Shown here piece by piece: positions 10,760 to 19,132 of a DNA stretch of 64,000 bases (position 1 is the first letter of the stretch; every line of letters starts with the position of its first letter). The position numbers and the translations under genes were made by a program. The DNA is taken from contig NZ_JALRMO010000001.1 in NCBI RefSeq assembly GCF_023276405.1, forward strand, positions 6,907,501-6,971,500, read 5' to 3'. The notes beneath the pieces were generated by a model. The model made no database searches, was not told where the DNA came from, and saw nothing but the letters and a program-made list of their open reading frames with translations. Origin of the DNA: Paenibacillus hamazuiensis. Its GTDB lineage: Bacteria > Bacillota > Bacilli > Paenibacillales > NBRC-103111.

Positions 10760-11170
10760 GTGAGTACTTTCCTGCTTGAAATAGTAACCCCCGAGCGTAA
10801 AGTGTACGCGGAAGACGCGAACATGATCATCGTAAAGGGTGCGGAAGGCGAGCTTGGTATCTTGCCGAATCATATTCCTCTTGTCACTCCTTTGAAAGTA
10901 GCTCCGTTGACCGTGAAAAAAAGCGGAAGCCCGGACGCCTACATCGCCGTTCACGGCGGATTTATGGAAGTGCGCAAGGACAAAGTTGTGATTTTGGCCG
11001 AGAGTGCCGAATTGCCTGAGCAAATCGACGTAGACCGGGCCAGATCCGCCAAGGAACGCGCGGAACAGCGTCTTGCCGCCAAACGCGACGAGATCGATTT
11101 CCGCCGCGCCGAGCTGGCGCTCCAAAGAGCGATGAACCGGATTGATGTATACGAGCGTGGAAATAAATAA
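10760..11170 (+). CDS. atpC: ATP synthase F1 subunit epsilon
   Basis: A 136-residue subunit that joins the rotor to the c-ring and can inhibit ATP hydrolysis. The N-terminal beta-sandwich contains EVVTPERK-like LEIVTPERKVY and GELGILPNHIPLVTPL; the C-terminal two-helix domain (about 88-136) is rich in R, E and A. The start codon is GTG, 7 bases after AGGAGGAATCCAA. It closes the operon, with a terminator immediately after the stop. Confidence 0.96.
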   Translation: MSTFLLEIVTPERKVYAEDANMIIVKGAEGELGILPNHIPLVTPLKVAPLTVKKSGSPDAYIAVHGGFMEVRKDKVVILAESAELPEQIDVDRARSAKERAEQRLAAKRDEIDFRRAELALQRAMNRIDVYERGNK

Positions 11171-11171
11171 T

Positions 11172-11207
11172 AAAAAAACGGAGACCGTGAGGTTCTCCGT
11201 TTTTTTG
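11172..11207 (+). terminator. Intrinsic terminator of the atp operon
   Basis: AAAAAACGGAGA pairs with TCTCCGTTTTTT around CCGTGAGGT, ending in a run of seven Ts, directly after atpC. Confidence 0.92.
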
Positions 11208-11243
11208 TATTTTTGGGGTGTCTCCTATAGCATCGTACAACGA

Positions 11244-11488
11244 AGTTAAGCGGGTCTGGCCATAGGTTTTGCGTGAGCAAAACCATGGACAGACAAACGC
11301 GAGCCCGAGGCACGCATCAACTCCCGCATCAGCGCTCCAAAAGTTAAGCGTGTCCGGCATAGGATTTTTATCCGAAGGTAAAAAATCCATGCCGGACAGA
11401 CGCGAACCAGCAGCGAGCAGTAACTCCCGGCGGGCGGGTCCAGGGCGCCTGAGCGCCTGGGGTCCCCCCGGTGGGGGGATTTGATGGG
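11244..11488 (+). repeat. Structured intergenic repeat, copy B
   Basis: The same element as at 1450-1695 and 22416-22675, same orientation, starting 37 bases after the atp terminator. Hairpin 1 (11250-11302) has arms GTCTGGCCAT..GGTTTTGC and GCAAAACC..ATGGACAGAC. Hairpin 2 (11348-11405) has arms GTCCGGCAT..GGATTTTT and AAAAATCC..ATGCCGGAC. Both keep the unpaired A after CAT and end in ACGCGA. The GC-rich third hairpin follows (CCAGGGCGCCTGAGCGCCTGG, then GGTCCCCCCGGTGGGGGGAT). Two further TTTAGGGGGG motifs lie downstream at about 11544 and 11562. I see no gene in 11208-11794. Confidence 0.87.
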
Positions 11489-11644
11489 AAAATAGACGAT
11501 GGCGCCCATTTTCATTCCCCATTGTGACGCTCGGTCATCTTGTTTAGGGGGGGCTCCTGCGATTTAGGGGGGCCACCAATGTATGAACAAACCCTTTTTA
11601 GAAAAAAATGATTAAGTAACCCCTTACATTGAAAGAATGTTTCA

Positions 11645-11674
11645 TTAGACACCCCTGAGCCCTTTTGATATAAT
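11645..11674 (+). promoter_or_regulatory. SigA-type promoter of the nuo operon
   Basis: -35 TTAGAC (11645-11650), an 18-bp spacer and a perfect -10 TATAAT (11669-11674). Transcription would start near 11681, about 115 bases before nuoA. Confidence 0.72.
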
Positions 11675-11695
11675 TGTCTAGGTGCCTTACAGCCA

Positions 11696-11726
11696 ATCTT
11701 ATCCATCTGGTAAGATCGCTTTTTTT
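11696..11726 (+). terminator. Terminator-like hairpin in the nuo leader
   Basis: ATCTTATC and GGTAAGAT pair (8 bp including one G-T) around CATCT, followed by CGC and seven Ts. It lies only about 15 bases into the predicted transcript and 70 bases before nuoA. It could be an attenuator or a stop for read-through from upstream. Which of the two cannot be told from sequence. Confidence 0.55.
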
Positions 11727-11794
11727 ATCAAGCTTGTCTGATCAACGTTAGCTACATCTACAAAACCATATAAGCAGGAGGCGGTTCGTTCACA

Positions 11795-12160
11795 ATGTAC
11801 ATGAACAACTATGTGGTTGTCGCGATCTTTCTTGCCCTTGGCGTGTTGCTTCCAATTGCAGCGCTTACAATCGGAAGGTTTTTGCGTCCGAATAAGCCTT
11901 TGGATGCCAAATACACGACCTACGAGAGCGGGAACGAACCGGTCGGTACGGGGCAGGTGCGGTTTAACGTCCGTTATTATCTGTTTGCCCTGATGTTCGT
12001 TATTTTTGACGTCGAGACTGTTTTTCTGTATCCGTGGGCCGTTGCTTATAAGCAATTAGGCTTGTTTGCGCTTGTGGAGATGTTCATTTTTGTCGGCCTG
12101 CTGGCCGTCGGATTAATTTACGCCTGGAAAAAGAAGGTGCTGCAATGGACTTCAATCTAG
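11795..12160 (+). CDS. nuoA: NADH-quinone oxidoreductase subunit A
   Basis: Membrane subunit of complex I, 121 residues with three helices. The conserved loop between helices 1 and 2, [13 protein letters not shown], lacks the cysteine found in many homologues (YECG) and has Ser instead. The second helix carries [13 protein letters not shown], the NuoA signature with the conserved acidic residues. The start at 11795 lies 13 bases after AGGAGG, a rather long spacing. It overlaps nuoB by 16 bases. Confidence 0.96.
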   Translation: MYMNNYVVVAIFLALGVLLPIAALTIGRFLRPNKPLDAKYTTYESGNEPVGTGQVRFNVRYYLFALMFVIFDVETVFLYPWAVAYKQLGLFALVEMFIFVGLLAVGLIYAWKKKVLQWTSI

Positions 12161-12663
12161 AGTCGATCTCCCCCGAGGAAAAACAAGAGCTGGACCGCAA
12201 CGTGTTCATGACCACCCTGGAGCAGCTGAAGGCTTGGGCGCGAAGCAATTCATTGTGGCCGCTTACATTCGGACTCGCCTGCTGCGCGATTGAAATGATG
12301 GGAACAGGCGCATCGCATTATGATTTGGACCGCTTTGGCGTTATTTTCCGCACGTCTCCGCGCCAGTCCGACGTCATGATTGTGGCGGGGACCGTTACGA
12401 AAAAGATGGCTCCGCTGCTGCGCCGCCTGTACGATCAAATGCCGGAGCCGAAGTGGGTTATCGCGATGGGCTCCTGCGCAACGGCGGGAGGGCCATACGT
12501 CAAGTCTTATGCGGTTGTAAAAGGAGTCGATCAGATCGTACCGGTCGACGTTTATATTCCGGGCTGCCCGCCGAATCCGGCGGCGCTCATTTACGGAATC
12601 AACAAGCTGCAGGAAAAAATTCGTTACGAAGCGAAAACCGGTAAGCGGGTGACCAATCGATGA
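12145..12663 (+). CDS. nuoB: NADH-quinone oxidoreductase subunit B
   Basis: Peripheral-arm subunit that holds the terminal [4Fe-4S] cluster N2, which passes electrons to quinone. It has 172 residues. The cluster ligands are in [17 protein letters not shown] and PGCPPNPAA. It overlaps nuoA and, by 4 bases, nuoC, so translation of the three is likely coupled. Confidence 0.97.
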   Translation: MDFNLESISPEEKQELDRNVFMTTLEQLKAWARSNSLWPLTFGLACCAIEMMGTGASHYDLDRFGVIFRTSPRQSDVMIVAGTVTKKMAPLLRRLYDQMPEPKWVIAMGSCATAGGPYVKSYAVVKGVDQIVPVDVYIPGCPPNPAALIYGINKLQEKIRYEAKTGKRVTNR

Positions 12664-13763
12664 GCGATCAACCGAAAGAAGATAAAAAGCTAAGCGAAGA
12701 GCAGGGGACACTTGCAAGCAACTCCGAAGCGACTCCGGAGAAGCAGCCCGAGGCTGCTCAAGAGCAGGCGGTGAAAGCGGAGCAAACCGCAGAAACGCAA
12801 GTAGTGGAGCAGACGCAGCGGCCGGTTACGCCGGAAGGCCCGCAGGGGAAGCCGGAGGGGCCCGGCTCCGCCGAGACGCTCGCCGACGCGGCGAAGCAGG
12901 TTGGCAATGCGGCGGACCTGCCGGACAAGATCGGCGCGGCGACGCCGGAGCAGCAGGCGGAAGCGGCTGCAAAGCAAGCGGCGGATACCGCCAAGCAGAC
13001 AACGGCCGAGCCGTCGGACGCTCCCGCGGCGGAGCTGAAAGGGCCGAGCGATGCGGAGAAGGAAGCGAAGGCCAAGGCCGCTGCGGAAGCGAGAGCCGCT
13101 CGAGCCAACGCGCGCGCGCAGAAGACGGAAGCTGCTGAAGGCGCGCCTGCGGCGGAGCCGGAAGGGTCGAGCGATGCGGAGAAGGAAGCGAAAGCCAAGG
13201 CTGCCGCGGAAGCGAGAGCCGCTCGAGCCAGCGCGCGCGCGCAGAAGACGGATGCCGCCGAGGATGCGGCGCCGAAGGAGCCTTCGCCGAAGCAGCCGCT
13301 GCTTGACCGCGCGGTGCAAATTTTGAAGGAGCAAGTGGGCGAAGACGCGGTGACGGAAGCTTTTATAAACGAGAAAGACGGCCACAGGCCTTATCTCATT
13401 ATCCATGCAGATCGTTGGACCGCATGCGCGAAGGTGCTCAAAAATCACGAAGAATTCCAGCTCGATTATTTGCGCAATGTAGCGGGTTCCGATATGGAAA
13501 CGCATTTGGAAGCGGTCTATCACCTGCTGTCGCTGAAAACGAACAACGAATTTTGCGTTAAAGTAAAAACAAACCGCGAAACGCCTTCGATTCCGTCGGT
13601 AACGCCGATTTGGGCGACGGCGAATTGGAACGAGCGCGAAATTTACGACTTGCTCGGCATTGACTTCCCGGGTCATCCGGATTTAAGGCGGATCATGATG
13701 CCGGACGATTGGGTCGGCCATCCGCTGCGCAAAGATTATGAAGCGATTGACCCGGAGGTGTAA
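12660..13763 (+). CDS. nuoC: NADH-quinone oxidoreductase subunit C with long low-complexity N-terminus
   Basis: Peripheral-arm subunit, 367 residues, roughly twice the usual size of stand-alone NuoC. Only the last 160 residues or so (from about 208) form the NuoC domain, with [20 protein letters not shown] and HPLRKDYE as its signatures. The first 200 or so are Ala/Glu/Lys/Gln/Pro-rich, with no hydrophobic segment. They include a 41-residue tandem duplication (two copies of [22 protein letters not shown] period 123 bp, 13048 to 13171). The extension resembles a flexible or coiled linker and its role is unknown. The ATG at 12660 overlaps the nuoB stop. The local GC is well above that of the neighbours because of GCG/GCC alanine codons. 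The NuoC identity is secure; the extension is real in frame. Confidence 0.95.
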   Translation: MSDQPKEDKKLSEEQGTLASNSEATPEKQPEAAQEQAVKAEQTAETQVVEQTQRPVTPEGPQGKPEGPGSAETLADAAKQVGNAADLPDKIGAATPEQQAEAAAKQAADTAKQTTAEPSDAPAAELKGPSDAEKEAKAKAAAEARAARANARAQKTEAAEGAPAAEPEGSSDAEKEAKAKAAAEARAARASARAQKTDAAEDAAPKEPSPKQPLLDRAVQILKEQVGEDAVTEAFINEKDGHRPYLIIHADRWTACAKVLKNHEEFQLDYLRNVAGSDMETHLEAVYHLLSLKTNNEFCVKVKTNRETPSIPSVTPIWATANWNEREIYDLLGIDFPGHPDLRRIMMPDDWVGHPLRKDYEAIDPEV

Positions 13764-13766
13764 CGC

Positions 13767-14873
13767 ATGTCTGCGATCAGAACCGAAGAACTGCTGCTGA
13801 ATGTAGGCCCGCAGCACCCGAGTACCCACGGCGTATTTCGCATTATCGTGAAATTGGACGGGGAAACGATTACCGAAGCGATTCCCGTGATGGGTTATCT
13901 GCACCGGGGAACCGAGAAGCTGGCGGAAAACCTGACTTATACGCAAATTATTCCCTACACCGACCGGATGGACTATGTATCGGCGATGACGAACAACTAT
14001 GTCCTTTGCCACGCCGTGGAAAAGCTGATGCAGATCGAAATTCCGGAAAGAGCCGATTTTTTGCGGCTGATCGTGATGGAACTTCAGCGCATTGCGAGCC
14101 ATATGGTATGGTGGGGCACGTATTTGCTGGATATCGGGGCGATGAGCCCGTTTTTGTTTGCATTCCGCGACAGGGAAATCATCATCAACCTGTTTAACGA
14201 ATTGTGCGGAGCGCGGTTGACGTACAACTACATGAGGGTCGGCGGCGTCAAGTGGGATGCGCCGGAAGGCTGGATCGACAAGGTGCGCAAGTTTGTTCCG
14301 TATATGAAAGGAAAGCTGGAGCAATATCATGAGCTGGTCAGCGGCAACGAAATCTTTTTGGCGCGGATCAAAGGCATCGGGAAATACGATGCGGAAACGG
14401 CGATCAATTACGGCCTCAGCGGCGCTAACCTGCGCTGCACCGGGGTGAAGTGGGATTTGCGCAAAGACCAGCCGTACAGCTTGTATAATCGATTCGAGTT
14501 TGACGTGCCGGTAACGCACAACGGCGATTGTCACGACCGTTACCTGATTCGGCTTGAGGAGATCCGCCAATCGCTGCGCATTCTCGAACAAGCGGTAGAG
14601 CAGTTCCCGGCCGAAGGCGAAATTATGGGCAAGGTGCCGCGGGTGCTGCGTGTGCCGGAAGGCGAGGTGTACGCAGGGATCGAGTCGCCGCGCGGGGAAA
14701 TCGGCTGCTACATCGTGTCCAAAGGCAAAGATAAGCCGTACCGCCTGAAATTCCGCCGTCCTTCGTTTGTGAACCTGCAAATATTGCCCAAGCTGCTCGT
14801 CGGCGAGACGATGACGAATTTGATTACCATTTTGGGCGGTATCGATATCGTGGTAGGGGAGGTCGACGCCTGA
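13767..14873 (+). CDS. nuoD: NADH-quinone oxidoreductase subunit D
   Basis: The 49-kDa subunit, 368 residues, that lines the quinone pocket together with NuoB. The quinone-site loop is VGPQHPSTHGVFR, and GTEKLAENLTY and LRCTGVKWDLR are conserved signatures. The start follows GGAGGTGTAACGC. Stop and nuoH start share bases (TGATG). Confidence 0.97.
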   Translation: MSAIRTEELLLNVGPQHPSTHGVFRIIVKLDGETITEAIPVMGYLHRGTEKLAENLTYTQIIPYTDRMDYVSAMTNNYVLCHAVEKLMQIEIPERADFLRLIVMELQRIASHMVWWGTYLLDIGAMSPFLFAFRDREIIINLFNELCGARLTYNYMRVGGVKWDAPEGWIDKVRKFVPYMKGKLEQYHELVSGNEIFLARIKGIGKYDAETAINYGLSGANLRCTGVKWDLRKDQPYSLYNRFEFDVPVTHNGDCHDRYLIRLEEIRQSLRILEQAVEQFPAEGEIMGKVPRVLRVPEGEVYAGIESPRGEIGCYIVSKGKDKPYRLKFRRPSFVNLQILPKLLVGETMTNLITILGGIDIVVGEVDA

Positions 14874-15883
14874 TGCTGGATATACTGCAGCAGCAATTGA
14901 CGTTTGCGAACTTTGCGATCTTTTTCGCCTGGGGAGTGCTGATGCTGCTCATCGTGCTCGGCTTCGTGACATACGCGATCTATTTCGAGCGCAAAGTCAT
15001 CGGCTGGATGCAGCTGCGGATCGGACCGAACCGCGTTGGCCCTCTCGGATTGCTGCAATCCGTAGCCGACGTGCTGAAGCTGCTTATTAAGGAAGATACG
15101 ATTCCGAAAAAGGCGGACCGCGAGCTGTTCATCCTGGCTCCGGTCATTACGTTTATCCCGTCGTTCGCCGTCATCGCCGCCATTCCGTTTACGAAGACGA
15201 TCATGGCCGCGGATTTGAATGTCGGTATTCTGTATTATGTGGCGCTGTCCGGTATTTCGACGATCGGCATCGTGCTCGGGGGCTGGGCTTCGAACAACAA
15301 ATACGCTCTGCTCGGCGGCATGCGGTCTGCGGCTCAGATGATCAGTTACGAAATTCCGCTTGTCATCTCGGTGGTCGGCGTCATTATGACGGCCGGCAGC
15401 ATGAATCTACGCATTATTGTGGAGAGCCAGCAGGGCGGATTCTGGCATTGGAACTTTCTGCCGCAAATCATCGGTTTTGTCGTATTCGTTGTCGCCGCGA
15501 TTTCCGAGCTGAATCGGACGCCCTTTGACCTGCCCGAAGCGGAATCGGAGCTTGTTGCCGGTTATCACGTCGAGTACAGCGGATTTCGCTTCGCCTTTTT
15601 CATGCTGGCGGAATACGTCTATGTGTTCGCTATTGCTTCGCTGACGACGGTGTTGTTCCTGGGCGGATGGCATGCGCCGTTTACGTTCCTCGAGTTTATC
15701 CCGGGAATCATCTGGTTCCTGATCAAGTTTTGCTTTATCGTCTTCTGCTTGTTTTGGATTCGCGCCACATTGCCGCGGGTAAGGGTCGATCAGCTGATGG
15801 GCCTCGGCTGGAGAGTGCTGCTTCCGTTGGCTCTGGTCAATGTGGTGATCACGTCGATATATACAACCATTTTCATGAAATGA
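14873..15883 (+). CDS. nuoH: NADH-quinone oxidoreductase subunit H
   Basis: Membrane subunit next to the quinone tunnel, 336 residues with about eight helices. Family motifs: YFERKVIGWMQLRIGPNRVG and the acidic loop NRTPFDLPEAESELVAGYH, which connects the quinone site to the proton path. The start overlaps the nuoD stop. Confidence 0.97.
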   Translation: MLDILQQQLTFANFAIFFAWGVLMLLIVLGFVTYAIYFERKVIGWMQLRIGPNRVGPLGLLQSVADVLKLLIKEDTIPKKADRELFILAPVITFIPSFAVIAAIPFTKTIMAADLNVGILYYVALSGISTIGIVLGGWASNNKYALLGGMRSAAQMISYEIPLVISVVGVIMTAGSMNLRIIVESQQGGFWHWNFLPQIIGFVVFVVAAISELNRTPFDLPEAESELVAGYHVEYSGFRFAFFMLAEYVYVFAIASLTTVLFLGGWHAPFTFLEFIPGIIWFLIKFCFIVFCLFWIRATLPRVRVDQLMGLGWRVLLPLALVNVVITSIYTTIFMK

Positions 15884-15905
15884 CGCCGGAAAGGGTGAAG
15901 CAACG

Positions 15906-16358
15906 ATGAAGGGCATAGTCAAAGGCTTGGGCGTTACCTTGAAGGCCATGACCGAGAAAAAAGTCACATACGCGTATCCGGATGTGCCGCTGGAGATGCC
16001 GGACCGCTTTCGCGGCATTCAGCATTTCGACCCGGAAAAATGCATCGTCTGCAACCAGTGCGCCCGTATTTGCCCGACCGAATGCATTACGCTCACCGGT
16101 AAACCGAATCCGGACCCGGAGAAAAAGGGCAAGGTCATCGACACGTACGATATCAACTTCGAAATTTGCATTTTGTGCGATTTATGCACGGAAGTTTGTC
16201 CGACCGAAGCGATTGTCATGACGAATAATTTTGAGCTCAGCACTTACAGCCGCGACGATTTGTTCAAAAATCTCGAGTGGCTGAACGAGAACAACAAAAA
16301 CATTCGTCAGGAAAACAACTCGGCGCTTCCAAAAGGAGGGGCCAAAAAAGATGCCTAA
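15906..16358 (+). CDS. nuoI: NADH-quinone oxidoreductase subunit I
   Basis: Ferredoxin-like subunit, 150 residues, with two [4Fe-4S] motifs, CIVCNQCARICP and CILCDLCTEVCP, which carry electrons towards NuoB. ATG follows GGAAAGGGTGAAGCAACG. It overlaps nuoJ by 8 bases. Confidence 0.97.
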   Translation: MKGIVKGLGVTLKAMTEKKVTYAYPDVPLEMPDRFRGIQHFDPEKCIVCNQCARICPTECITLTGKPNPDPEKKGKVIDTYDINFEICILCDLCTEVCPTEAIVMTNNFELSTYSRDDLFKNLEWLNENNKNIRQENNSALPKGGAKKDA

Positions 16359-16884
16359 TTTCCTGGGCAATATCGTCAGCTTTTTCAGCAGCGGCGAAAG
16401 CATCGTATTTTTCATCTGTGCGCTGCTGGCCATCGGGGGAGCGATCTTTATGATCAGCTTGCCCCGCGTCGTACATATGGTGCTTGCGCTGGCCTTGACG
16501 TTCATCAGCTTGGCCGGGCTTTACGTATTACTCGACGCGGAGTTCGTCGCTTTCGTGCAGGTGCTCATTTATGCCGGAGCGATTTCCATTCTGATGATTT
16601 TCGGAATCATGATGACCAAACATCAGGAGGAAGAGACCGAACCGAAGCGTCCGACTCATAACGCACTGCTTGGAATCGGCGTGTTGGCGCTGTTCGGCAT
16701 CATTTTTTACGCGATTCAGAAAGCGGAGTTCATGCCGGGGCAATTCCAGGCGGGCAGCGATAACACGCTCGAGATCGGCAAGCTGCTGATGAATCAGTAC
16801 GCCATTCCGTTCGAAATCATGTCCGTGCTTCTGACGGTCGCATTTATCGGAGCCATCATCGTGGCGAAGCGGGAGGAGGATTGA
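16351..16884 (+). CDS. nuoJ: NADH-quinone oxidoreductase subunit J
   Basis: Membrane subunit, 177 residues with five helices, including the conserved helix with [16 protein letters not shown] (the pi-bulge helix TM3). The ribosome site AAAGGAGGGGCC lies in the end of nuoI. The C-terminus ends VAKREED, typical of the family. Confidence 0.94.
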   Translation: MPNFLGNIVSFFSSGESIVFFICALLAIGGAIFMISLPRVVHMVLALALTFISLAGLYVLLDAEFVAFVQVLIYAGAISILMIFGIMMTKHQEEETEPKRPTHNALLGIGVLALFGIIFYAIQKAEFMPGQFQAGSDNTLEIGKLLMNQYAIPFEIMSVLLTVAFIGAIIVAKREED

Positions 16885-16886
16885 CG

Positions 16887-17198
16887 ATGGCTGGACTCGT
16901 TACACCGTATTTGACGCTTGCCGCGATTTTGTTTTGCATCGGCTTGTACGGGGCGTTATCGAAAAAAAATGCCGTCATCGTGCTGCTGTCCATCGAGCTT
17001 ATGCTGAATGCGGTCAACCTGAATCTCGTCGCTTTTTCCAAATTGGGCGCGCATCCGTCGCTCACCGGACAAATATTTTCGCTGTTTAACATTACCGTGG
17101 CGGCGGCGGAAGCGGCTGTCGGCATTGCGATTTTGATCGCTTGGTACCGGAACAAAGGCACCACCGATGTGAACGAAATGGATCAGATGAAGCACTAA
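16887..17198 (+). CDS. nuoK: NADH-quinone oxidoreductase subunit K
   Basis: A 103-residue antiporter-like membrane subunit with three helices and the two conserved membrane glutamates in [12 protein letters not shown] and [16 protein letters not shown] at 16881 is in frame, but the ATG at 16887 sits 6 bases after GGGAGGAGGA and is preferred. Confidence 0.95.
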   Translation: MAGLVTPYLTLAAILFCIGLYGALSKKNAVIVLLSIELMLNAVNLNLVAFSKLGAHPSLTGQIFSLFNITVAAAEAAVGIAILIAWYRNKGTTDVNEMDQMKH

Positions 17199-17202
17199 GG
17201 AT

Positions 17203-17243
17203 GCTTTCGAAGCAAGTTTTCCTACGGAAAACTTTTAGGAGGG
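17203..17243 (+). repeat. Hairpin unit before the nuoL ribosome site
   Basis: GCTTTCGAAGCAAGTTTTCctacGGAAAACTTTTAGGAGGG. The layout matches the units before atpD and atpC: a CTT(T/A)CGAAG box, a stem AGTTTTCC/GGAAAACT, then the Shine-Dalgarno. The loop-side TCCTA is complementary to TAGGA of the ribosome site. Confidence 0.7.
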
Positions 17244-17248
17244 AAAAC

Positions 17249-19132
17249 ATGATCTCGGCATACTCACAGTACGCATGGCTTATCCCGCTGTTTCCGCTGC
17301 TGTCGTTTCTGATTTTGACCGCCGTCGGGCGGCAGCTGAAGGATGCGGGAGCCTACATCAGCATCGTTGCCGTATTCGCCTCATTCGTCCTTTCGCTGCT
17401 CATTTTTATCGAGCGGATCGGCGGATCGGTGGAGGATTACACCTGGAACAAGCTGACGTGGATCAAAATCGGCGATTTTTCGCTGAATATGGGCTTCGAA
17501 GTGACGAACCTGAACGCGCTCATGCTTGTCATTGTGACGCTGGTGAGCTTTCTGGTGAACGTCTACTCGAAAGGCTACATGCACGGGGACGAACGGATTA
17601 ACGTGTTTTTCGCATATATCGCGCTGTTTACGTTCTCGATGCTCGGTCTGGTCCTTTCGGAAAATCTCGTGGAAACGTATATTTTCTGGGAGCTGGTAGG
17701 CGTTTGTTCGTTCCTGCTCGTCGGATTCTGGTATTTCAAGCCGGAGGCGAGAGCCGCTGCGAAAAAGGCCTTTATCGTCACGCGGATCGGCGATGTCGGT
17801 TTGTTTATCGCGATTTTGCTGCTCTATTGGGCGATGCCGAACCATGCACTTGATTTCAGTTCGATCCATAACGCCTTCAGCGGCGGCAAAATCGAGGGGG
17901 ATGTCGCAACCTGGATCGCGATTCTTATCTTCGTCGGAGCAGTCGGCAAGTCCGGCCAGTTCCCGCTGCATACCTGGCTTCCGGACGCGATGGAAGGCCC
18001 GACGCCGATCAGTGCGCTTATCCACGCGGCGACGATGGTTGCCGCCGGCGTCTATCTGGTCGCTCGCACTTTCGATATTTTTCAGGCATCGCCGGTTGCT
18101 CTGGGCGTTGTAGCGGCGATCGGTGCGTTCACCGCGATTTTTGCGGCAACGATCGGCATCGCGCAAAACGACATCAAGCGCATTCTCGCGTATTCAACCG
18201 TCAGCCAGCTCGGCTATATGATGATGGCGCTCGGGATCGGAACGACGATCGCCTACACGGCAGGCATCTTCCATCTGTTTACCCACGCATTTTTCAAAGC
18301 GCTGCTGTTCCTTGGGGCGGGCAGCGTCATTCACGCCGTACATACGCAGGACATCAACGAAATGGGCGGCCTCGGCAAAAAGATGAAAATCACAACGTGG
18401 ACGTTTGCCATCGGCACATTGGCATTGTCTGGGATTTTCCCGCTTTCGGGCTTTTGGTCGAAGGATGCGATTTTGGCTGAAGCTTACGATCATAATGCCG
18501 CGCTTTTCTGGGTCGGCTTGATCGCGGCGTTTTTCACGGCATTTTACATGTCCAGACTGTTTTTCCTGGTGTTTGCCGGCAAGCCGCGCGGGGATGCGCA
18601 CGCCCACGAATCGCCGGCGTCGATGACGTTCCCGCTCGTTGTGCTTGCCGTTCTTGCGGTGGTCGCCGGCTTCGTCTTCACGCCGTTTAATCCTTGGCTC
18701 GGCGAATGGCTGACCGGGAGCGCGGCGCACGAAGAAACGAATTGGATCGTCGTTATTTTGTCCAATGTGGTCGGACTCCTCGGCATCGGACTCGGCTATC
18801 TCATCTATGTGAAACAGTCGATTCCGAGGGATGCGGTATCAGCGAAAGCGCCTTGGCTCTATAAGCTGCTGAACCGCAAATATTACATCGATGAAATTTA
18901 TAACGGCATATTTGTGCAGGGATTGAAAGGAATCGGCATCTTGCTGGAGCTGTTCGACCGGTACGTCGTGGATGGGCTCGTCAGGTTGTCCTCCTATTGC
19001 GTCGTCGGTATCGGGCGGCTCGGGACGAGGCTGCAAAACGGGCAAGTGCAGACGTACGGTCTTGCGACGCTGCTCGGATTTGTTATCCTGATCCTGGCTT
19101 TGGCGGGAAGGAGGTTCATCAATGCCGGATAG
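17249..19132 (+). CDS. nuoL: NADH-quinone oxidoreductase subunit L
   Basis: Largest antiporter-like proton-pumping subunit, 627 residues with about 16 helices. Conserved pumping residues are in ENLVETYIFWELVGVCS (Glu), GAVGKSGQFPLHTWLPDAM (Lys) and FHLFTHAFFKALLFLGAG (His/Lys). The frame is open upstream to 17141, inside nuoK, but the ATG at 17249 is preceded by TTAGGAGGGAAAAC and gives a normal N-terminus (MISAYSQYAW). The stop overlaps nuoM by 11 bases. Confidence 0.97.
   Translation: MISAYSQYAWLIPLFPLLSFLILTAVGRQLKDAGAYISIVAVFASFVLSLLIFIERIGGSVEDYTWNKLTWIKIGDFSLNMGFEVTNLNALMLVIVTLVSFLVNVYSKGYMHGDERINVFFAYIALFTFSMLGLVLSENLVETYIFWELVGVCSFLLVGFWYFKPEARAAAKKAFIVTRIGDVGLFIAILLLYWAMPNHALDFSSIHNAFSGGKIEGDVATWIAILIFVGAVGKSGQFPLHTWLPDAMEGPTPISALIHAATMVAAGVYLVARTFDIFQASPVALGVVAAIGAFTAIFAATIGIAQNDIKRILAYSTVSQLGYMMMALGIGTTIAYTAGIFHLFTHAFFKALLFLGAGSVIHAVHTQDINEMGGLGKKMKITTWTFAIGTLALSGIFPLSGFWSKDAILAEAYDHNAALFWVGLIAAFFTAFYMSRLFFLVFAGKPRGDAHAHESPASMTFPLVVLAVLAVVAGFVFTPFNPWLGEWLTGSAAHEETNWIVVILSNVVGLLGIGLGYLIYVKQSIPRDAVSAKAPWLYKLLNRKYYIDEIYNGIFVQGLKGIGILLELFDRYVVDGLVRLSSYCVVGIGRLGTRLQNGQVQTYGLATLLGFVILILALAGRRFINAG

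Noticed and set aside
11244-11488. Repeat family as an insertion sequence or MITE
   Set aside because: No terminal inverted repeats, target duplications or transposase were seen, and the shared part is several internal hairpins, so mobility is left open and not claimed.
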